Positions 50,706-54,699 of a stretch of DNA of 54,699 nucleotides are shown in pieces. The notes below the pieces were generated by a model that worked only from the letters and a program-made list of their open reading frames with translations, was not told the DNA's origin and did not search any database. Source of the DNA: SAT2750 sp964476375 (GTDB lineage: Bacteria; Planctomycetota; Planctomycetia; Pirellulales; Pirellulaceae); NCBI GenBank assembly GCA_964476375.1, contig CAYYZW010000139.1, forward strand, positions 1-54,699, written 5' to 3'. Made by a program: the position numbers and the translations under genes. Position 1 is the first letter of the stretch. Each line of letters starts with the position of its first letter.

Positions 50706-50954
50706 GGTCACCACGTGCTCCGTCCGACGACTGGGATATTCGTCACAATCGGCGCGCAGGGAGGGAGTCTCTTGTCCTCTCCCTAGATTATCACCCAGGC
50801 CGAGCTGTTTTTCTGCCCCAGAACCTGGATCATGTTCTATGTTTCAGAGCCTGGGTAAGCCAGGTGGACTGGTTCGTTTGTACCGCTTGTTCTGGTTCAT
50901 CCGCAGCACGGACTCCGCTCGACTGCGTTTTCCCCTTAATAGGCAGGCTTTTCA

Positions 50955-51971
50955 ATGTCTGAACAAACTCGATTAAGTGGCATTTTTACTCCCAACATCA
51001 TCCCCCTTGATAGCCAGGGGCGGATCGACGAGGCAGAGACGCGCCGCTACGTGGACTGGCTCATCGACCACGGGGTTCATGGTCTCTACCCGAACGGATC
51101 AACGGGCGAATTTACCCGCTTCACGGCCGAGGAACGTATCCGCATCATCGAGATCATTACCGACCAGGTCGGTGGCCGTGTCCCGGTCCTGGCCGGCGCC
51201 GCGGAGGCCAATACAAGTGAGACCATCCGGGCCTGCGAGAAATACCATGAACTGGGAGTTCGCGCCGTCGCCATCGTCTCCCCTTTCTACTACCCGGTCA
51301 GCCCCCAGGGGGTCTACGCTTACTTCCGAGAAATTGCCATCCATTCCCCGGTCGACGTGACGCTCTACAACATCCCCATGTTTGCCTCGCCGATTGATGT
51401 TCCCACCGTCCAGCGACTGGCCGAAGAATGTGAACGCGTCGTGGCAATCAAGGATTCCTCCGGCGATCTGCCCAACATGATGCGAATGATCACCGCGGTC
51501 CGACCGCTACGACCGGATTTCAGCTTCCTGACAGGCTGGGACCCTGCCCTGGTAGCGATGATGCTGATGGGTGCCGACGGGGGTACAAATGCGTCCAGCG
51601 GGATTGTTCCAGAAGTCACTCGCAAGCTCTATGACCTGACTGTCAAGCGGGAACTCGATGAAGCGATCGCACTCCAGTACCGTCTGCTGACGCTTTTTGA
51701 TGCGATGATTCTCAACAGTGATTTTCCCGAGGGTTTCCGGGCCGCCTTGCAACTGCGTGGCATCCAGACCGGGGAAGGACGCCAGCCGATGTCATCGCCC
51801 CAGCAATCGGACCTGGAAGGACTGCGGCACGAACTTCAATGCCTGCTGGCCGATCATGGATACTCGGAGGAGCCCGTCGGCGGCTGTCAAACCCCGGCTG
51901 TCGGCAGTGACGAGATCAGCCGCATCGTCCAGGGGGTGATGGGAGAGCTGGCACGTCGCGGTATCGCCTGA
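50955..51971 (+). CDS. DapA/NAL-family aldolase or lyase with C-terminal tail
   Basis: 338 residues; DapA itself is about 292. The TIM-barrel core is intact: GSTGE (48-52) for carboxylate binding, Tyr138 (YNIP) and the Schiff-base lysine Lys166 (AIKDSSGD). The TT pair of true DHDPS (usually '..TPf...vD...l') is replaced in part by FTPNIIPLD, and the substrate pocket differs, so a sugar-acid or keto-acid lyase (N-acetylneuraminate lyase, KDG aldolase, etc.) is as likely as lysine synthesis. The extra tail from about 285 has a linker and ends in DEISRIVQGVMGELARRG, an amphipathic helix resembling microcompartment encapsulation peptides. Divergent from the glycosyltransferase and convergent with the kinase. 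Confidence 0.88.
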   Translation: MSEQTRLSGIFTPNIIPLDSQGRIDEAETRRYVDWLIDHGVHGLYPNGSTGEFTRFTAEERIRIIEIITDQVGGRVPVLAGAAEANTSETIRACEKYHELGVRAVAIVSPFYYPVSPQGVYAYFREIAIHSPVDVTLYNIPMFASPIDVPTVQRLAEECERVVAIKDSSGDLPNMMRMITAVRPLRPDFSFLTGWDPALVAMMLMGADGGTNASSGIVPEVTRKLYDLTVKRELDEAIALQYRLLTLFDAMILNSDFPEGFRAALQLRGIQTGEGRQPMSSPQQSDLEGLRHELQCLLADHGYSEEPVGGCQTPAVGSDEISRIVQGVMGELARRGIA

Positions 51972-51982
51972 CCAGGTCAGGC
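51966..51982. terminator. Bidirectional-type palindrome holding both stop codons
   Basis: GCCTGACC-A-GGTCAGGC, with perfect 8-base arms, contains the TGA stop of the aldolase gene (51969-51971) and the TGA stop of the kinase gene (51977-51979 on the other strand). A TTTTT run follows on the plus strand at 51989-51993, separated by CGCCCG. It likely ends plus-strand transcription; the minus side lacks T. Confidence 0.45.
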
Positions 51983-53440
51983 CGCCCGTTTTTCTGCCAG
52001 TGGCAATGAGATCATCAGTCGTGCCCCCTCGGCAGGCTCGTCCACTTCGATTCTCCCTCCATGCTCGGTGACAATCCGCCAGGACTTGGAGAGTCCAAAA
52101 CCCAGTCCCCTTCCCGCCTCGCGCCCGGAATAAAAGGGGCTGAAGATGTGGGGACGTATCTCGGCAGGAATGCCCGGACCGTCATCCCGAATCTCGATGA
52201 CAGCGGCTCGGTCATGATCCCGTCCACCTGTCGGCTGCTCGTGAATCATGACCTCGACCAGCCCTCCATGCCTGCAGGCTTCCAGGGAATTCACACAGAC
52301 CGCCTTGATAGCCTCCACCAGGTGGTTTTCATCGGCCTCGACAACAAGTGGCCCGGCCTCCGCCCCAATCCGGATTGCCACACCTGCCTGATCAGCGCGG
52401 TCACTGATCTCATCGACCGCACGGTGGACGAGCGAGGCGACATTCACAAGCTGGAGTTCCATCCGGGGGGGCTTGGCAAACAGCATCATGTCCGCAATCA
52501 TCTCCGTTGCCCGAAAAGCCTGGCTGTTGATGGAAGCCAGTTGCACACGCCGTTCCGGGTCGGTTTCATTCCGCAGCAATGTCTGGGCCCGAATGGAAAT
52601 ATTCGCCAGCGGGTTGTTGATCTCGTGCCCCGCTCCCTGGGCAAGCTCCTTGAGGGCACGGAGTTTTTCCTCCTCGAGCTGGCGGTCAAAGTTCTCCTCC
52701 ATCGTCTCCATGCGGGCAATTCGCCTGGCAAGCTGGGCCAGGTCAAACGGCATCACGGGAGCCTGGTTCTCCTGCTCGCCAGGAAACCAGTCGGCCAGGT
52801 CGGTGATCGCCCTGTGAGCCTCAGGATCTTCGCCCTGGTCGCCAGCCAGGGCATGTTCTGCACGCTGAAGCATCTCCCGCGCCAGACGAATCACCGGGTC
52901 ACTCGTCGACTGGTCATCGTGGAGTGTGTCCAGCAGTAAGAGGACACTGTCCGGAAGTAACTGGTCTACCACGTCGCCATCCGTGCCGGCAGCAATCCAG
53001 CCCCGGGCACCGTTGACCAGTGCCAGCCAGGCGGCTCGCTGGCAGACATCCTCGGGTTGCTGGACCTGGGCTGCCAGACGCGCCGCGAGCAAACCGATTT
53101 GCATCCGTGGCTCATCCTGCCAGGGAACTTCTTTCGGCCCCGATGACTCGGTGAGGGCCACCGGCTTGGCAAGCCGGTCATCAATATCCGCCAGGTGCCA
53201 CCAGTGGTCTGCAAGCCAGCTGCCTGCCTGTTCACTGGTCACCATGGTCCGGCCCGATCGCTGGTAGGCACGACAGATAGTCCAGATCGCAAGCGTGGGA
53301 GAGCGGGACACAATCTGACCCAGCGCCTCGGCTGTCGGGCCCTGCAACAGGCAGACAGAGAGTGGCATGGCCACGCAACGCGGAAGGAGAAGCTGGCAGG
53401 CACCCTGCTCATACTTCAAAACTGGCAGCCTGCTGGCCAT
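51977..53440 (-). CDS. Cytoplasmic sensor histidine kinase
   Basis: 487 residues from the ATG at 53440, with AGGAAG 8 bases upstream. A GTG at 53500 would lie within a terminator hairpin and is rejected. Residues 1-240 form an unassigned, Leu-rich helical sensor region without membrane segments (part may be HDOD-like). A coiled coil (240-265) leads to the HisKA domain with His272 in GAGHEINNPL. The HATPase_c domain has the N box (VCVNSLEACR, Asn384), G1 (IRDDGPGIP, 417-425), the F region (IFSPFYSGR) and G2 (GRGLGFGLS). All catalytic motifs are intact. The partner is probably the HTH-REC regulator encoded just upstream, beyond the hairpin at 53475-53502. Confidence 0.93.
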   Translation of the reverse strand: MASRLPVLKYEQGACQLLLPRCVAMPLSVCLLQGPTAEALGQIVSRSPTLAIWTICRAYQRSGRTMVTSEQAGSWLADHWWHLADIDDRLAKPVALTESSGPKEVPWQDEPRMQIGLLAARLAAQVQQPEDVCQRAAWLALVNGARGWIAAGTDGDVVDQLLPDSVLLLLDTLHDDQSTSDPVIRLAREMLQRAEHALAGDQGEDPEAHRAITDLADWFPGEQENQAPVMPFDLAQLARRIARMETMEENFDRQLEEEKLRALKELAQGAGHEINNPLANISIRAQTLLRNETDPERRVQLASINSQAFRATEMIADMMLFAKPPRMELQLVNVASLVHRAVDEISDRADQAGVAIRIGAEAGPLVVEADENHLVEAIKAVCVNSLEACRHGGLVEVMIHEQPTGGRDHDRAAVIEIRDDGPGIPAEIRPHIFSPFYSGREAGRGLGFGLSKSWRIVTEHGGRIEVDEPAEGARLMISLPLAEKRAA

Positions 53441-53474
53441 GCTTGTGCTTCCTGGGGCGTGAGAATACCGGCGC

Positions 53475-53502
53475 AAAAAAGCGTGCCCGCTGGCGGGCAC
53501 GC
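53475..53502 (-). terminator. Intrinsic terminator between regulator and kinase genes
   Basis: Arms gcgtgcccg (53481-53489) and cgggcacgc (53494-53502) with a four-base loop; on the minus strand the stem is followed by six T (53475-53480). It ends the regulator transcript and lies only about 35 bases before the kinase start, with no room for a normal promoter downstream of it. Confidence 0.88.
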
Positions 53503-53586
53503 TCTCTGGGTCTTTTTAACTCCTCTTTGACACGAGCCAGCGGAGTTCCCGTGCAAGAGAATCCAAGGTGGCAGAACAATCCCGTC

Positions 53587-54186
53587 TCAACCTGTTAACA
53601 CACTTTCGATTTCCAGCAATTCACAGGCTCTCTCGAGCAGGCTGTCGACGGTAAACGGTTTGTTCATGAAATCATCTGCTCCCGCGTCCGTTAATTCCGA
53701 GATCTTGTCCTGCTCGACCATTCCCGAGATGCAGATGATCTTCACCGCATCGAGGTTCTTGTCACTTCGGACCCGCTGACAGACTTCCTTCCCGTTGATA
53801 TCCGGTAGCATGACGTCCAGGACCATCAGGTCTGGCTTGAATTCCTTGACCTGCATACCGGCATCAAAGCCATTGTTGGCGGTCCGGATATCAAATCGGC
53901 CATCCCGGTCAAAAACGTCCTGGAGAAGTTCGACCAGTTCCACATCATCGTCGACGATCAGCACCTTGCGTTTACCACTTTCCAACGCGTCGGTGGGGAT
54001 CTTGTTCTCCTTCATGAAGGAGTAAAGCTGGTCTCGAGGAATCCGTCGAAAACGGCTCCCTGGTACACGAAACCCCTTCAAGGAACCATTGTCAAAACAG
54101 CGGATTATTGTCTGCTGACTGACTTTGCAGATCTTGGCCGCCTCACCGGTAGTAAAAACAGTCTTTGCCGACATAGTTCGATCCAT
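53587..54186 (-). CDS. HTH-REC response regulator (excisionase-type DNA-binding domain first)
   Basis: 199 residues. Residues 11-57 are a MerR/excisionase-type helix-turn-helix (FTTGEAAKICKVSQQTIIRC, ending RIPRDQLYSFMKE). Residues 73-195 are a receiver: acidic pair Asp79/Asp80, phosphoacceptor Asp124 (VLDVMLPDI), Ser154 and Lys176 (NKPF). The DNA-binding domain precedes the receiver, the opposite of OmpR/NarL regulators; this order is known in planctomycetes and deltaproteobacteria. The ATG at 54186 has AAGGAAGG directly before it; the ATG at 54174 is possible. A strong promoter lies at 54391-54419, leaving an unusually long leader. The kinase gene follows after a terminator. Confidence 0.93.
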   Translation of the reverse strand: MDRTMSAKTVFTTGEAAKICKVSQQTIIRCFDNGSLKGFRVPGSRFRRIPRDQLYSFMKENKIPTDALESGKRKVLIVDDDVELVELLQDVFDRDGRFDIRTANNGFDAGMQVKEFKPDLMVLDVMLPDINGKEVCQRVRSDKNLDAVKIICISGMVEQDKISELTDAGADDFMNKPFTVDSLLERACELLEIESVLTG

Positions 54187-54384
54187 CCTTCCTTGTCGAT
54201 TAACTGGGACGCTGGTTGATTACCGGCACTGCCAACCTTCCTTGGTTGACCATCCCTGTCTGGTCCCTGGATTCTTTTCCGACCTTCGTCTTTTCACAGA
54301 CCACTGCGAAATGCGTGGCTTGTTCTTTTTCCGAGGTCAACAGCTCTCACCGGCATTTCCCGGCTTACCGGTCTTGCCAAGCGG
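54187..54384 (-). other. 198-nt 5' leader of the regulator gene
   Basis: The transcript predicted from the promoter at 54391-54419 carries about 198 untranslated bases. It has no reading frame with a good ribosome site. It contains short inverted repeats (CAACC-AAGGAA-GGTTG) and two similar purine-rich blocks (CGGAAAAAGAAC and CGGAAAAGAATC). No known riboswitch was recognised. Confidence 0.35.
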
Positions 54385-54390
54385 GTGGGG

Positions 54391-54419
54391 ATTATCACAG
54401 AGTGCCTAAAACCCGTCAA
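54391..54419 (-). promoter_or_regulatory. Near-consensus sigma-70 promoter of the regulator gene
   Basis: On the minus strand TTGACG (54414-54419) and GATAAT (54391-54396) are separated by exactly 17 bases, each matching five of six consensus positions, with a TGn extension before the -10. The expected start is near 54384. Confidence 0.75.
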
Positions 54420-54433
54420 GGTCGTTTTAACCC

Positions 54434-54463
54434 CTGAAATACCGGGCCTAACAACTGTTTCAG
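54434..54463. promoter_or_regulatory. Inverted repeat upstream of the regulator promoter
   Basis: CTGAAA-N18-TTTCAG is centred about 64 bases upstream of the predicted start, a position typical for an activator site. An A-rich stretch on the minus strand (54471-54480) lies further upstream. The rest of the gap to 54524 holds only the possible hairpin after mnmG. Confidence 0.3.
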
Positions 54464-54494
54464 AGGCGGCCTTTTTTTCTTTCCAGGGCATGGA

Positions 54495-54520
54495 ACGCCG
54501 GCATGAAACACCAGCGGCGT
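54495..54520 (-). terminator. Hairpin after mnmG, no T run
   Basis: Arms acgccg (54495-54500) and cggcgt (54515-54520) with a 14-base loop lie 4 bases after the mnmG stop. No T run follows on the minus strand, so at best a weak or factor-dependent terminator. Confidence 0.3.
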
Positions 54521-54524
54521 CGAT

Positions 54525-54699
54525 TTAGCCGGACTGCAAATAGGCCAGCAGAAGCGCGACATCGGCAGGGGTGATCCCACTGATACGGCTTGCCTGCCCC
54601 AGGCTCAGAGGCCGAATACGGGTTAGTTTCTCACGTGCCTCTTGCCGGAGATGTGTGATCTGACCGTAATCAAACTGGTCAGGAATCCGCTTCTCGCTC
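54525..54699 (-). CDS. mnmG: MnmG (GidA) C-terminus, 5' part outside the window
   Basis: The last 58 codons run off the right edge. The translated end reads RIPDQFDYGQITHLRQEARE, then KLTRIRPLSLGQASRISGIT and PADVALLLAYLQSG. This is the highly conserved C-terminal helical domain of MnmG, the FAD-dependent enzyme that with MnmE adds the carboxymethylaminomethyl group to U34 of certain tRNAs ('IP...DY..i..LS.EaReKL...rP.tlgqAsRIsGvtPAdi..L'). The stop is TAA at 54525-54527. It is cytoplasmic. Nothing can be said about its upstream neighbours. Confidence 0.9.
   Translation of the reverse strand, partial: SEKRIPDQFDYGQITHLRQEAREKLTRIRPLSLGQASRISGITPADVALLLAYLQSG

Noticed and set aside
53440..53500. 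Longer start (GTG at 53500) for the histidine kinase
   Set aside because: The first codons would be the terminator hairpin itself, while the ATG at 53440 has a good ribosome binding site.

Overview
The window looks like a chromosomal piece of a planctomycete (Planctomycetota, probably Pirellulales/Planctomycetales-like). This is inferred from family content, not from a marker gene. It holds three Tat-exported DUF1501 proteins, two of them paired with large cytochrome-like DUF1549/DUF1553 proteins. It also holds a DUF6807 protein, a two-domain DUF1080 lipoprotein, pilin-like proteins and a giant low-complexity protein beside ExbB/ExbD. No tRNA, rRNA, CRISPR array, insertion sequence or phage gene was seen.

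Layout. 1-19.2 kb is almost entirely minus strand. A very long, tightly spaced run reads leftward from 18.19 kb to about 1.6 kb: LRR lipoprotein, 980-aa membrane-anchored protein, ABC ATPase, fused double ABC-2 permease, HEAT-repeat protein, DUF6807 protein, LamG/DUF1549/DUF1553 cytochrome-like protein, DUF1501 protein, short-chain dehydrogenase and SMP-30-like lactonase. An acidic protein (929-1516) and a truncated DUF1501 gene with its own promoter (1-787) follow. 19.2-20.5 kb carries two small secreted LTxxQ-type proteins, each followed by a clear intrinsic terminator. 20.5-24.6 kb is a second DUF1501 + DUF1549/DUF1553 pair.

24.8-30.4 kb is mostly plus strand: an orphan fused ABC-2 permease, two translationally coupled CNNM/CBS proteins and a TPR lipoprotein, with one small minus-strand gene. 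30.4-30.8 kb is a gene-free gap holding a near-consensus sigma-54 promoter and, about 190 nt downstream, a strong intrinsic terminator. I call this a candidate small RNA. 30.8-40.5 kb is a four-gene minus-strand operon: TPR protein, ExbB/TolQ, ExbD/TolR, and a 1661-aa protein with three membrane segments, a TonB-like proline-rich stretch, about 1,000 disordered residues and a C-terminal terpenoid-cyclase-like helical toroid. This is the best candidate in the window for an undescribed system: a proton-motive-force-driven envelope machine with a giant tether.

40.8-46.7 kb has a sugar-nucleotide epimerase, two pilin-like proteins (one with four aspartate-rich repeats), a lone beta-sandwich domain and a DUF1080 lipoprotein. 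46.7-50.7 kb is a minus-strand set of a GT-C membrane glycosyltransferase, a nucleosidase/phosphorylase-like protein and IspH. 50.9-52.0 kb is a DapA-family aldolase/lyase whose C-terminal tail resembles a microcompartment encapsulation peptide. 52-54.2 kb is a two-component pair, an HTH-REC regulator and a histidine kinase, separated by a hairpin terminator. The window ends in the C-terminus of mnmG.

Convergent gene pairs in this window meet with almost no spacing, and at several junctions one small palindrome supplies both stop codons. Start codons were moved inward from the longest reading frame wherever a terminator, an upstream gene or a signal peptide argued for it.
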